Source: Shewanella psychropiezotolerans
Lineage (GTDB): Bacteria; Pseudomonadota; Gammaproteobacteria; Enterobacterales; Shewanellaceae
Assembly: GCF_007197555.1 (NCBI RefSeq)
Contig: NZ_CP041614.1
Coordinates: 1,418,001 to 1,482,000, forward strand
Length of the DNA stretch: 64,000 nt
Direction: 5' to 3'
How positions within the stretch are numbered: the stretch's first letter is position 1; every line of letters begins with the position of its first letter. Position numbers and translations under genes: made by a program. Shown piece after piece: positions 32,160-41,693 of this stretch. The notes under the pieces are model-generated. The model had not been told where the DNA came from. It saw nothing but the letters and a program-made list of their open reading frames with translations, and made no database searches.

Positions 32160-32191
32160 AAAAGCCTCGGTCATTGACCGGGGCTTTTTTG
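32160..32191 (+). terminator. Intrinsic terminator after kdsA
   Basis: AAGCCTCGGTC and GACCGGGGCTT form an 11-bp stem with one G-T pair around ATT, followed by six T. Confidence 0.9.
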
Positions 32192-32319
32192 TAGGTGGTT
32201 TTTACTCGGGATTAAGCTTGATTACAGATTGTGTCTGTATCCTACTTTAAAAAAGTCGCGTCTGTCTTTTACTGCAAAGAGCCTGAGCGCGTCAATAACA
32301 AAACAGAGGATGATGAACT

Positions 32320-33858
32320 ATGGCAAATGAACAGATTGCCTCGGGTAAGCTTGGGCGGATTTTAGATGGTATCGAAAGGGTCGGTAATAAATTACCTGAT
32401 CCGGCCATGTTATTTCTTATTTTACTTTTTGCGGTATGGGGATTATCAGCGCTACTGTCAGGAGTGAGTTTCGAGGCAATAGATCCTAGAACCAGTTCAC
32501 CGATAGAAGTAAAAAACCTACTCAGTGCAGATGCGTTAACTCATTTCTTAACTAGCATGGTAACCACATTTACCGCCTTTGCACCCTTGGGGGTTGTGCT
32601 GGTTGCTATGTTAGGTGTGGGGGTTGCTGAGAATTCAGGTTTTATCAATACCGCGCTTAAAAAGATGCTTAAAGTGACACCGCTTAAGTTTCTTACTCCT
32701 GCTGTGGTTTTAGTGGGAATTATTTCTCATACTGCAACTGATGCAGGTTATGTGGTGGTTATCCCACTGGCTGGGGTGATTTTCTTTACCGTTGGTCGTC
32801 ATCCACTAGCGGGTATTGCAGCAGCGTTCGCTGGTGTTTCTGGCGGTTTTTGCGCAAACTTTATTCCGTCAGGTATCGATCCACTGCTACAAAGCTTTAC
32901 GCAATCGGCTGCGCAAATAGTCGATCCAGATATTCAAATTAATCCGTTGAATAACTGGTTCTTCGCGGCTTCCTCATGTATTCCTATTGTCTTAGTGATC
33001 TGGTACTTAACCGATAAGGTACTAGAGCCAAGGCTGAACCGCACCCACAAGGTGAATACTGAAGAGGTCGATGTGCCTTCTATGGAAGAAAGTACGCCTA
33101 AAGAGGAGAAAGCGTTTCGCGTAGCAAGTTTAGTCATGTTAGCAGCGATTATTGGTTTTTTCTCTCTTACTATTTCTGAAACTTCAACACTTAGAGATGC
33201 CAATGGCTCGTTAACCAGTTTCAGCGCCCCCTTGATGCAATCAATCGTGCCATTGATCTTCATCTTCTTCGTTATTCCTGGTGTGGTATATGGTTATATG
33301 ACCGGTACCTTTAAAAACTCCAGTGATGTGGTTCAAGCCATGTCCAAATCTATGAGCGGTATGGCTCACTACATTGTGATGGCATTTTTCTGTGCTCAGT
33401 TTGTTGCGGCGTTTTCTGCATCCAATCTTGGGGCCTTGATTGCGGTAGAAGGAGCAAGTGGACTACAAGCGATGAACTTGCCTGCTGAGGTGACCGTTAT
33501 AGGCATGATCATGCTAGTGGCGTTTGTGAACTTGTTTGTAGGGTCGTCATCGGCTAAATGGGCCTTGATCGGTCCGGTCTTAGTGCCTATGTTGATGCAG
33601 CTAAACATTAGCCCAGATCTCTCCCAAGCAGCCTATCGAGTCGGGGATTCCAGCTCAAATATCATTACCCCATTAATGCCTTATTTCCCACTTGTGGTGG
33701 TCTATTGTCAGCGTTATGTGAAAAACATAGGAATAGGTACCTTAATATCTATGATGTTGCCGTTTAGCTTATGTTTACTGGCGCTGTGGAGTAGCTGGTT
33801 ATTGATTTACTGGTCGATCGGTCTGCCGCTAGGCTTGGGGGCCAGCTACACCTATTAA
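32320..33858 (+). CDS. AbgT-family transporter
   Basis: A 512-residue membrane protein of the AbgT (p-aminobenzoyl-glutamate transporter) family, whose members import pABA-glutamate or export sulfonamides. Visible features are GNKLPDPAMLFLILL at the start, HTATDAGYVVVIPLAG, FIPSGIDPLLQ, and the C-terminal GDSSSNIITPLMPYFPLV. About 12 membrane helices. It is alone between two terminators. The substrate cannot be read from the sequence. Confidence 0.92.
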   Translation: MANEQIASGKLGRILDGIERVGNKLPDPAMLFLILLFAVWGLSALLSGVSFEAIDPRTSSPIEVKNLLSADALTHFLTSMVTTFTAFAPLGVVLVAMLGVGVAENSGFINTALKKMLKVTPLKFLTPAVVLVGIISHTATDAGYVVVIPLAGVIFFTVGRHPLAGIAAAFAGVSGGFCANFIPSGIDPLLQSFTQSAAQIVDPDIQINPLNNWFFAASSCIPIVLVIWYLTDKVLEPRLNRTHKVNTEEVDVPSMEESTPKEEKAFRVASLVMLAAIIGFFSLTISETSTLRDANGSLTSFSAPLMQSIVPLIFIFFVIPGVVYGYMTGTFKNSSDVVQAMSKSMSGMAHYIVMAFFCAQFVAAFSASNLGALIAVEGASGLQAMNLPAEVTVIGMIMLVAFVNLFVGSSSAKWALIGPVLVPMLMQLNISPDLSQAAYRVGDSSSNIITPLMPYFPLVVVYCQRYVKNIGIGTLISMMLPFSLCLLALWSSWLLIYWSIGLPLGLGASYTY

Positions 33859-33891
33859 GCTGTGCATTCTCTGGTAAGCTAGCAATCATAT

Positions 33892-33919
33892 TAAGCCTCG
33901 AACTTTTCGGGGCTTTTTT
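33892..33919 (+). terminator. Intrinsic terminator after the AbgT-type gene
   Basis: AAGCCTCGAA and TTCGGGGCTT form a 10-bp stem around CTT, with one G-T pair, followed by a T-run. Confidence 0.88.
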
Positions 33920-34044
33920 ATGCAGATTATTCATTGTAGTCATAGTGAGTATATTTAACTTTCCCTGCTCTGATATCGCCTGTTGTTCATCTATGGGATA
34001 TGCTTAGCCCCCTTTTTATTGTTTGTAAGAAGTAGTCGTACCCT

Positions 34045-34917
34045 ATGTGGATCTTCTTTACCTTTCTCGCCGCCTGTATGCAGGCTTGGCGTAATGCATT
34101 TCAGAGTCAACTTAGCAAAGAGGTTAAGGTCGCCGGTGTCACCTTGGCACGCTTCCTGTGGGCAGGTCCCATAGCCGCACTCTATCTCGGCTGCCTGTAT
34201 TTTTGGCAACCGGTGGGTATGCCTGAAATATCGCTTCAGTTCAGCCTATACGTGCTTGGTGCTTCAGCTGTGCAGATATTGGCAACGGTATTACTGGTGC
34301 AGCTGTTTAAACTTAAAAATTTCGCTGTTGGAGCCGGGCTTGCCAAGAGTGAGGCGCTTGTCGCTGCCGTGTTAGGCGTGTTGTTTTTTGGCACTCAGCT
34401 TACCGATTTAGGCTGGCTCGGTGTGCTAATAGGCGGCGTAGCGGTATTTATGATGAGTAGTGCCAAAGGGTTCAGAGGCATCTCATTTAAGACGGCTTTC
34501 ATAGGTTTGGCCTGTGGTACTTTATTTGCACTGACTTCTCTCTGGGTTCGCCAGGCCAGTTTAATATTGGATTTACCTTTCCCTCACAGAGCTGCCTGGG
34601 TCTTACTTTTTGTCATCACTATTCAAACTCTGGTCTTGCTTGCCTATCTGTTAATCACAGACAAGCAGACATTAACGGCCTTGATAGAGCGACCCAGACT
34701 CACCTTACTCACTAGCATCACGAGTTGCCTGGGCTCTATTGGTTGGTTCAGCGCCATGTCACTTCAAGCCGTACCTTATGTGAAAACCTTAGGTCAGATT
34801 GAGGTTTTCTTCACCTTGTTAATAGCCATGTTTTGGCTCAAGCAGAAAGTAAAAATAAAAGATATGCTGGCACTGATACTCATCGCCTTGGCTGCAGTCT
34901 TAGTGATGTGGGGTTAA
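34045..34917 (+). CDS. DMT-superfamily (EamA) permease
   Basis: A 290-residue membrane protein with about ten helices in two repeated halves, as in EamA/DMT exporters. It begins MWIFFTFLAACMQAWRNAFQ and ends with a hydrophobic helix (MLALILIALAAVLVMW). The substrate is unknown. It is convergent with the PAP2 gene, with only 26 bp between the stops. Confidence 0.85.
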   Translation: MWIFFTFLAACMQAWRNAFQSQLSKEVKVAGVTLARFLWAGPIAALYLGCLYFWQPVGMPEISLQFSLYVLGASAVQILATVLLVQLFKLKNFAVGAGLAKSEALVAAVLGVLFFGTQLTDLGWLGVLIGGVAVFMMSSAKGFRGISFKTAFIGLACGTLFALTSLWVRQASLILDLPFPHRAAWVLLFVITIQTLVLLAYLLITDKQTLTALIERPRLTLLTSITSCLGSIGWFSAMSLQAVPYVKTLGQIEVFFTLLIAMFWLKQKVKIKDMLALILIALAAVLVMWG

Positions 34918-34943
34918 GACGGCGTCTAGATAATTACTTTCTA

Positions 34944-35612
34944 TTAGGCTTGTTTATGCTTTTGGCTATGAAAGTGTTGTCTCGCTTTGTTACTCACTAG
35001 GATAACCATATGCGCGATAAGCGTACCCAATGTGGCTCCGGCAAGTAAGTCACCAAGAAAATGATAATTTTGTCCAAGTTGGCCGATGAACACTCCTAGC
35101 ATACAGGCTAGCCAAACGGGTCGAAGACGCGGGAAGTGATACCAAAGCACTGTGGCTAGAGAGAAGGTAAATAGCGCATGGCCAGATGGGAATGAGTTGT
35201 AGGCAACACCCTGAGCAAAGGGATGAAATGCCTCAACGCCATCATTAATCCAAGATGGGTTGTCATTGACCCAGGTCTCTGGCCAGGTACGACCGAAAGC
35301 CATCTTGGCGGATACTCTCAATAAGCTGGCTAAGACAATAGTGGCGATGAGATTAATGATGAGTGAGCTAAAACGTTCGCGGCTGCGCTTAATTAAGACG
35401 CCTATAATGAAAATCGCCGCGATGACCTCGAGCACAGTTGGGATCTGGCTTAGTAACTTAAGTAATGTACCTGAATAGCCATGGGCATGCATGGCATCCG
35501 CAATGGGTCGGTCCCAGAAATTAATACTGACAATAGTCAAAGCCAACATAAAGCCGTAGCCAAGTAGCGCAGTCAGCACTCGATTCGATTCAAGTAAGGA
35601 GATATTTTTCAT
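34944..35612 (-). CDS. PAP2-family membrane phosphatase
   Basis: A 222-residue inner-membrane protein of the type-2 phosphatidic acid phosphatase family. Active-site pieces are visible: AKMAFGRTWPE, the central PSGHALFTFSLAT, and NYHFLGDLLAGATLG with the final catalytic His. Likely substrates are phosphatidylglycerophosphate, undecaprenyl diphosphate or another lipid phosphate; the sequence does not decide. Six helices predicted. Confidence 0.88.
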   Translation of the reverse strand: MKNISLLESNRVLTALLGYGFMLALTIVSINFWDRPIADAMHAHGYSGTLLKLLSQIPTVLEVIAAIFIIGVLIKRSRERFSSLIINLIATIVLASLLRVSAKMAFGRTWPETWVNDNPSWINDGVEAFHPFAQGVAYNSFPSGHALFTFSLATVLWYHFPRLRPVWLACMLGVFIGQLGQNYHFLGDLLAGATLGTLIAHMVILVSNKARQHFHSQKHKQA

Positions 35613-35737
35613 TGTTTTGCCGCAACGTAGAGAGTTTTCCCAGAAGATAGCCGGCTAATCTACCTGTTTGTGTGCCCAATTGCATCAAGACTTTGTTTAA
35701 GGTCTAAGAGACTGCTGTGTTGAAGTAAGAATACCGG

Positions 35738-35848
35738 TTAGCCTTGGGATTTTTTCCTCTTTTTCATTGCGATGGCTATGCATAAGGCAGCACCGCCCCA
35801 AGTAATGCACAGGGCGAAAGTCATCATGATAATGGCACCAGTTGTCAT
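35738..35848 (-). CDS. metS: MetS-type small subunit of an NSS transporter
   Basis: A 36-residue single-helix protein (TTGAIIMMTFALCITWGGAA, then a basic tail KKRKK). It has the look of the MetS small partners of neurotransmitter:sodium symporters such as MetPS. AAGGAGG lies 7 bp before the ATG. The start overlaps the stop of the large transporter gene (ATGA), which implies translational coupling. A longer frame through the same region is not a gene. Confidence 0.85.
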   Translation of the reverse strand: MTTGAIIMMTFALCITWGGAALCIAIAMKKRKKSQG

Positions 35849-37335
35849 AAAGCGTCCTCCTTGTCTGATGTGAATAGGTTGATGATTAATGAGAGTAGCA
35901 GCATGGCTGCGATTAGCCCCCAACCCAGGATGATTTGATCTTTGATTGGATAGCCGCCATAACCGTCGGTGACGGTATTGATGAGGTTTTTTACTAAGAT
36001 GATGGCGAGCATGGCGGGGCTGACAAATCGTAGACACAAGTCGAACCATAGGCCCACAGTAAATTCAGACAAGCGATTGGCATAATCCCTGATGTCGGCG
36101 ATCTTAAATAACCAGGCGAGTATGATGAGTTCGATAAAACAGCTAAAGAGCAGGGCAACATTATTAATAAAGTAATCAACAAGGTCGAGAAGCAGTAAGC
36201 CGCCGTTGGTTGCAAAAGCCATAGAGGCAAAGAAGCCTGTACCGCAGACAAGGAAAGTAGCCTTTTTACGGGCCAGGTTTAGCTTGTCCATCACTGCTGA
36301 TGTGACGGCTTCGATGATAGATATGTGAGAGCTTAACCCGGCAACCACCAATGCGAGAAAGAAGAGTGGCCCAAATATGTAGGGGGCAGGGAGTAAATTG
36401 ATGGCAGCCGGAATGGTAACAAAGGCGAGACCTACACCGGAGGAAACGACTTCGGTCAGTTCCTTACCTTGCTCCTGTGCCATATAACCCAAGACGCCAA
36501 AAATCATGATCCCCGACATGATTGAGAAGCCACAATTAATTAATACTGTCATGAAGGCATTGTTGCTTATGTCTGATTTCTCAGGCAAGTAGCTTGAATA
36601 AGCCAGCATGATGGCAAAACCGACGCTGAGAGTGAAAAATATCTGTCCGTAGGCGGCGGACCAGACCTTAGCATCGAAAATTTTACTGAAATCTGGTTCA
36701 AACAGATAATTTAAGCCTTCCAGGGCTCCGGGGAGCATGATAATGCGTCCAATAAGTGTCAGCACCATGATGAAAAGTAAGGGCATCATGATCTTGCTGG
36801 CTCGCTCTATTCCGCCTCTGACCCCGGTGAAGATGGCGAGTGAAGTAATAGACCAGGCAATGGCCATAGGGATCGCGATATGCAGCTGAAACTGACCTAG
36901 TCGGGTGGGTGAGTTGTCTTCTAACTGTAAATACTCTTTGAAGAAGAAGGCATTGGTATCCGCGCCCCAACTCTGGGTGAACGAAAAACCGAGAAATGAT
37001 ATCGCCCAGCCAATGATGGCAACATAATAGATGGCGATAATGGCGGCGATAAAAACCTGAAACCAGCCTAACCACTCTAGTCTTAGTCCATAATTCTGTC
37101 CCAGCTTGGCAAATACCTTAGGGGCTGCGCCTCTTAGCTTATGGCCCAAGCTAAATTCCATGATCATGAAGGGGATGCCGGCTGAAATCATGGCAAACAG
37201 ATAGGGAATGAAGAATGCACCACCGCCATTTTCATAGGCCATATAGGGAAATCGCCAGATATTCCCAAGGCCGATGGCGGAGCCCACAGCGGCGAGAATA
37301 AAGCCAACTCGCGAGTTCCACTGCTCTCTTTGCAT
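35845..37335 (-). CDS. Neurotransmitter:sodium symporter (NSS) family transporter
   Basis: A 496-residue membrane protein with about 12 helices. The first helix carries the NSS signature GSAIGLGNIWRFPYMAYENGGGAFFIPYLF, the sodium and substrate site. Bacterial members carry amino acids such as Met, Ala or Trp. The MetS-type partner encoded immediately downstream suggests the MetP-like class, hence Met and small neutral amino acids; this is inference. Confidence 0.93.
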   Translation of the reverse strand: MQREQWNSRVGFILAAVGSAIGLGNIWRFPYMAYENGGGAFFIPYLFAMISAGIPFMIMEFSLGHKLRGAAPKVFAKLGQNYGLRLEWLGWFQVFIAAIIAIYYVAIIGWAISFLGFSFTQSWGADTNAFFFKEYLQLEDNSPTRLGQFQLHIAIPMAIAWSITSLAIFTGVRGGIERASKIMMPLLFIMVLTLIGRIIMLPGALEGLNYLFEPDFSKIFDAKVWSAAYGQIFFTLSVGFAIMLAYSSYLPEKSDISNNAFMTVLINCGFSIMSGIMIFGVLGYMAQEQGKELTEVVSSGVGLAFVTIPAAINLLPAPYIFGPLFFLALVVAGLSSHISIIEAVTSAVMDKLNLARKKATFLVCGTGFFASMAFATNGGLLLLDLVDYFINNVALLFSCFIELIILAWLFKIADIRDYANRLSEFTVGLWFDLCLRFVSPAMLAIILVKNLINTVTDGYGGYPIKDQIILGWGLIAAMLLLSLIINLFTSDKEDAL

Positions 37336-37461
37336 AAACTAATCCATTGTTTTCAATCTACTGCCCAATGACCTAATAGTAGACTTAAAAATGAATTGCC
37401 GCATTTTGAAAATAGTTTATCAATTGGTCTGAAGGCAAAGTGATCAGCCTCCCAAATGGGA

Positions 37462-38400
37462 TCAAACTAGGTAGTCAGCCTCGATTGCTTTTATGCGGTT
37501 TAGCAGTGAAAGGTTGACCTTGGCGGTTAACCCATGTTCCTTGGCTCTTTCGACTATGTAACCGTTGATACTGTCTATCTCAGTTCGACGTTTATTCGCT
37601 ACATCTTGATGCATCGAAGAGAAGTTAGCGCTGGTGAGTTCGATAACACTGTACACTCGGTTGGTGAGTGCTAACTTGTTCAATTCAACCCCAGTGGCCA
37701 TAGCGACATCCACCAGTTCAGTGACTATATCGCAGATTCGTTGCTCATATTGAGGTGCTGCGAGGGCTCCATTTGCACAGTTATCAATTGCTGTAAGCGG
37801 ATTTATTGCCGCATTGATAGCCAGTTTCTGCCACAGAAACGGCAAAATGGGTTCGCACCACTCACCGTTGGGAATCGCGCTCAGCAACACCGGTTTCAGA
37901 TCTGAAGGCATAGATGGACCACTGAGATGGCCTATCTGGGTGATTCCTGTGCCAGTTTGTTTGATCTGCCAAGTGCTTTGTTTGAATGCGCCCTGAGAGG
38001 TGGTACCTAAACTCAAACCTCTGCCTTGGAGGAAAGGCTCAACCTCAAGATGAGAACCTAAGCCATTATGAAGCAGGAGTATGTGACAGTTTCGGGGAAG
38101 CTGTGATATGACTGCTTTTAATGCGTCTTTGACCTGATAGGACTTTACACAGACGATGAGTAACTGAGTCTTGCTTAATAGTAGGCACTCACTTTCTTGT
38201 TTGTCGGAGGTTGTTATGCTGACAGTATGTGCTCTTGATTCTGTCTCATGACCGTCTAAATGGGTCAGGGTGAGCACTTGTTTCCCTTGGGTCTTTCCCC
38301 GGGTAATAAAATAGGGGGAAAGTTCGGCCCTGACTAGCTGATGATAAATCAACTGTCCGATGGCGCCAGCGCCAAGGATGGCAATCGATGGGTTATACAT
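37462..38400 (-). CDS. panE: 2-dehydropantoate 2-reductase
   Basis: NADPH-dependent ketopantoate reductase of pantothenate synthesis. The N-terminal Rossmann motif is AILGAGAIGQLIYHQL, and the catalytic Lys region is LWQKLAINAAINPLTAIDNC. I chose the ATG at 38400, which has AAGGA before it, giving 312 residues; an ATG at 38427 adds nine residues before the Rossmann fold. It lies after a VanZ-like gene on the same strand, though no functional link is evident. Confidence 0.9.
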   Translation of the reverse strand: MYNPSIAILGAGAIGQLIYHQLVRAELSPYFITRGKTQGKQVLTLTHLDGHETESRAHTVSITTSDKQESECLLLSKTQLLIVCVKSYQVKDALKAVISQLPRNCHILLLHNGLGSHLEVEPFLQGRGLSLGTTSQGAFKQSTWQIKQTGTGITQIGHLSGPSMPSDLKPVLLSAIPNGEWCEPILPFLWQKLAINAAINPLTAIDNCANGALAAPQYEQRICDIVTELVDVAMATGVELNKLALTNRVYSVIELTSANFSSMHQDVANKRRTEIDSINGYIVERAKEHGLTAKVNLSLLNRIKAIEADYLV

Positions 38401-38479
38401 AAGTGTCCTTGCCGAGTTTAGGGCCATGATTAGCGTTTACTAAAGGCTAGCGATTACGCTAGATTAGCTATTTTCCAGA

Positions 38480-38845
38480 TTAAGGGGATTCGGTGAGCTT
38501 AGTGGCACGAAAGTAGCGCTGGTAACTCCAAAGGCAGAAATAGAAGAGAAGAATACCTGCCATATCGGCGATGAAGTCTGCCACAGAGGCTGTGCGATAG
38601 GGCAATCTGGCTTGAACGAGTTCAATGAAGATGGCATAAACCGACAGCGTCGCTGTAAGCAGATACCACTTAGGCTTAAATGCTAAATATGTCAGTAAAG
38701 ATAAACAGAAGAAGCTACCAAGATGGCCGACCTTATCCATATTTGAAAAAAGCTGAGGATAATGCGGCCTGGAAAAGACCAGGTAACTGATGACTATCAA
38801 TGCTATGACCAGAATAAGCCTAAAAATATGTCGTTTAGAGATCAA
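38480..38845 (-). CDS. VanZ-like membrane protein
   Basis: A 121-residue protein with four membrane helices. It has the VanZ-family features NMDKVGHLGSFFCLSLLTY and ASVADFIADMAGILLF. Many such proteins outside vancomycin clusters have no known role. 79 bp upstream of panE on the same strand. Confidence 0.82.
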   Translation of the reverse strand: MISKRHIFRLILVIALIVISYLVFSRPHYPQLFSNMDKVGHLGSFFCLSLLTYLAFKPKWYLLTATLSVYAIFIELVQARLPYRTASVADFIADMAGILLFYFCLWSYQRYFRATKLTESP

Positions 38846-39039
38846 AATTTCTTATGTGTCTTGTTGTTTTTTTTATCATAAAAAAATCGCGAGCCCTTGT
38901 CACTATTAAACTCTCGTTTCTAGTGGGTTATTAAGTCGAATTAATACACTGACAGGAAGAAGTCACCCAGTATAAATAACTTTAATAGCTTAAATACGGT
39001 AAACTAGCGCCACTAAATTATGCTAATAGGACACTTGAA

Positions 39040-39525
39040 ATGCCATCAATGGATATAGTTTCTGAAGTCGACGAAGTTGAACTACGTAATGCGGTCGATA
39101 ACTCGGTACGTGAACTTAAGAGTCGTTTCGACTTTCGCGGCAAAGAAGCGAGCATCGAATATAAAGATCATATCGTGACGCTATCTGCTGAAGATGACTT
39201 TCAGTGCCAACAATTGGTTGATATTTTACGCATGCAGATGAGTAAGCGTAACGTTGACCCGGCATCTATGGATGTCGATGATAAAGCGATTCATAGCGGA
39301 AAAACCTTCTCATTGAAAGTTAAATTCAAAGAAGGCATCGAAACCTTAATTGCAAAGAAGTTAGTTAAGAAGATAAAAGACAGCAAGCTTAAAGTTCAGT
39401 CTTCAATTCAAGGTGATTCGGTTCGTGTCACAGGTAAGAAACGTGACGACCTGCAGGCTGTGATGGCGCTGGCTCGCGAAGCCGATTTAGGTCAACCATT
39501 CCAGTTTAATAACTTCAGAGATTAA
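39040..39525 (+). CDS. yajQ: YajQ-family nucleotide-binding protein
   Basis: A 161-residue cytoplasmic protein. The start ([20 protein letters not shown]) and the end ([15 protein letters not shown]) are hallmarks of YajQ. Members bind c-di-GMP in some bacteria or tRNA and nucleotides in others; which applies here cannot be told. It stands alone and is followed by a terminator. Confidence 0.95.
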   Translation: MPSMDIVSEVDEVELRNAVDNSVRELKSRFDFRGKEASIEYKDHIVTLSAEDDFQCQQLVDILRMQMSKRNVDPASMDVDDKAIHSGKTFSLKVKFKEGIETLIAKKLVKKIKDSKLKVQSSIQGDSVRVTGKKRDDLQAVMALAREADLGQPFQFNNFRD

Positions 39526-39552
39526 CTTTTTCTACGAGAGAAAGTTAAAATA

Positions 39553-39590
39553 AAGACGCTTAAAGAACAGCACTTTAAGCATCTTTTTTG
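39553..39590. terminator. Intrinsic terminator between yajQ and ampG
   Basis: GCTTAAAG and CTTTAAGC form an 8-bp stem around AACAGCA, extended by AAGA/TCTT across one mismatch, with T-runs on the plus side. It may serve both convergent genes. Confidence 0.75.
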
Positions 39591-39639
39591 TTTTTAGATG
39601 AAAGAGAAATACCAACAGCCAAGGCTAAGTTTTAGTCAT

Positions 39640-41058
39640 CTAAGCTTCACTTGATGCGTCAGTCATGCCGTCATTAACCTTATTCAGCTCATTATGGCGT
39701 GTGCGTTTATCGACAATATACACAAGCAGTAGAACCGGAAAGCCAATAAGACTGGCGGCGATGAAGAAGTTCACATAACCGAAGCTATCGACATAGACTC
39801 CGGAGAATCCGGCAATGAACTTAGGGAAAAGTAACATGATGGATGAGAGTAGGGCGTATTGAGTCGCACTGTATCCTGTGCTCGTTAAGCTGGATAGATA
39901 GGCGATGAAGGCTGCCGTGGCAATGCCTGCACTGAAATTATCGATAGAAATTGCCAAGGTTAAAAATGGCACGTTATAGCCTATTACAGCTTGCCAGGCG
40001 AAGAGTAAGTTAGTTACAGCCACCAACAAGGCGCCGATGAAGAGTATCTTCATGGTGCCATATCTGGCGATCAATAAACCGCCAAATCCTGCACCTACTA
40101 GCGTCATGATCAGGCCATAAACTTTACTGATTGTTGCTATCTCTGTCTTAGTGAAGCCCATATCAACATAAAATACATTTGCCATGATCCCCATGACGAT
40201 ATCTGAGATGCGGTAACAGGATATCAGTAATAAGATCAGTATGGCGTTGCGCCCATAGCGCTTGAAAAAATCCATAAATGGCAACACGCTGGCCGTGTAT
40301 AGCCAAGATAAGGTATTGGCGATGACCTTAGGGTAGCGCTGTTTCAACTCTTGCATAATGAGCTGCTCTTGCTCGTCGGCCTGTTTAACCTCTACGTCCG
40401 GCTCTTTACAAAATAGTGTGGTCAGAATGCCTACGGACATCAGGCCTGCCATGATCATATAGGCCATTTGCCAGGACAATAGGTTGTATTCATCGTTACC
40501 TGGGGTGACCCAAGCTGCAATGGTTAATGCGCCCGCGGTGGCAATGATCATCGCACTGCGATAGCCCACTTGATATGCCGCCGCGAGAGCGGCTTGCATC
40601 TTCTCCGGTGCTGACTCTATTCTAAAGGCATCGATGACGATATCTTGGGTGGCGGAGGCAAAGGCGACCATAAGCGCAAACAGTGCCAGTCTCTCAAGAT
40701 CTTTGACTGGATCGCTGAAAGACATGCCTAAAATGGCTCCCACCAAGAGTATTTGAGCAAATAGCATCCAGCCTCGTCTGCGTCCCAGTAACCTAGTGAA
40801 GATGGGTAGAGACAGTCTGTCAACCAGAGGGGACCAGGCCCACTTGAATCCGTAAGCGAGGGCAATCCAGCTAAAATATCCGATGGCAGTTCTGTCTATG
40901 CCCGACTCTCTTAACCAGAATGAGAGTGTCGAGAACACCAACATCAAGGGCAGACCGGCGGAAAAACCGAGCAGAAGCAGGACTAAGACACGTTTGTGGC
41001 AGTAAATCGAGAAAGCGTCTTTGACTTGGCCAAGCTTGGAAGAGACTGAAGAGGACAT
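39640..41058 (-). CDS. ampG: AmpG-type muropeptide permease (MFS)
   Basis: A 472-residue inner-membrane protein with 12-14 helices. AmpG imports GlcNAc-anhydro-MurNAc peptides for wall recycling and thereby controls ampC induction. Typical pieces are LGFSAGLPLMLVFSTLSFWLRESGI and FASATQDIVIDAFRIE. A yajG-like lipoprotein gene lies upstream on the same strand, as in E. coli, here with two genes between them. Confidence 0.92.
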   Translation of the reverse strand: MSSSVSSKLGQVKDAFSIYCHKRVLVLLLLGFSAGLPLMLVFSTLSFWLRESGIDRTAIGYFSWIALAYGFKWAWSPLVDRLSLPIFTRLLGRRRGWMLFAQILLVGAILGMSFSDPVKDLERLALFALMVAFASATQDIVIDAFRIESAPEKMQAALAAAYQVGYRSAMIIATAGALTIAAWVTPGNDEYNLLSWQMAYMIMAGLMSVGILTTLFCKEPDVEVKQADEQEQLIMQELKQRYPKVIANTLSWLYTASVLPFMDFFKRYGRNAILILLLISCYRISDIVMGIMANVFYVDMGFTKTEIATISKVYGLIMTLVGAGFGGLLIARYGTMKILFIGALLVAVTNLLFAWQAVIGYNVPFLTLAISIDNFSAGIATAAFIAYLSSLTSTGYSATQYALLSSIMLLFPKFIAGFSGVYVDSFGYVNFFIAASLIGFPVLLLVYIVDKRTRHNELNKVNDGMTDASSEA

Positions 41059-41132
41059 AGGGAGACTTAAGAGATACTAATCGACCTAGCTTAATACCAA
41101 ATAGTTCAAATGACTAGCTTAAGTCGGCACAA

Positions 41133-41164
41133 AAAAAGCCCAAACGCTATGGTTCGGGCTTTGA
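41133..41164 (-). terminator. Intrinsic terminator upstream of ampG
   Basis: On the minus strand AAAGCCCGAAC and GTTTGGGCTTT pair with one G-T pair around a short loop, followed by a T-run. It ends the small gene at 41205-41531 and separates it from ampG. Confidence 0.85.
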
Positions 41165-41204
41165 GTTTACGTTTGTTCAGCTCTTAGAATAAAGATAAAG
41201 AGCG

Positions 41205-41531
41205 TTAGGAGTTAGGTCTGATACCAATGCAGTTATTTGGCACTTGGCCACCGAGATTAAGATAATCACAACATTCATCAACTTGCTTACGCAGGTATTG
41301 ATTGCCGCGGATCATCCAATCGGGCCATCTGTCAAAGGCATGTAGTAGATGCCAGAACACTCTCTCCATATCTGACTGCGCGTCACCCTGATGATTGAAC
41401 TGTTGCCATTCTTCTAGGGTGTCCCATAGATATAACTGGACCTCATTAAAATCGAGCTGATCTCTCAGAAACGCTTTTCCATATTGGGCCAGCTGGGGCG
41501 CTTTATTATCGATGAACTCATTTGGGGTCAT
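41205..41531 (-). CDS. Small cytoplasmic protein of unknown function
   Basis: A 108-residue protein with no signal peptide, rich in aromatic residues (LYLWDTLEEWQQF, FWHLLHAFDRWPDWMIRG). It has a double Cys in DECCDYLNLGG. I do not recognise a named family. GGAGGCG lies before the ATG at 41531; a TTG directly precedes it. It lies between a peptidyl-prolyl isomerase gene and a terminator. Confidence 0.78.
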   Translation of the reverse strand: MTPNEFIDNKAPQLAQYGKAFLRDQLDFNEVQLYLWDTLEEWQQFNHQGDAQSDMERVFWHLLHAFDRWPDWMIRGNQYLRKQVDECCDYLNLGGQVPNNCIGIRPNS

Positions 41532-41693
41532 CAAGTCGCCTCCTTATTACAACGTAATCAGTATAGGACTAAAAATTAAACCGTGAACAATATTTGTGAA
41601 AAATATTGAACGTTTTTGAATTGAATTCATGTTTGGCTATATTTTTTAGTTACTTATTTCGATACAGATTAAGTTTAAATATCTATTTAAGCG

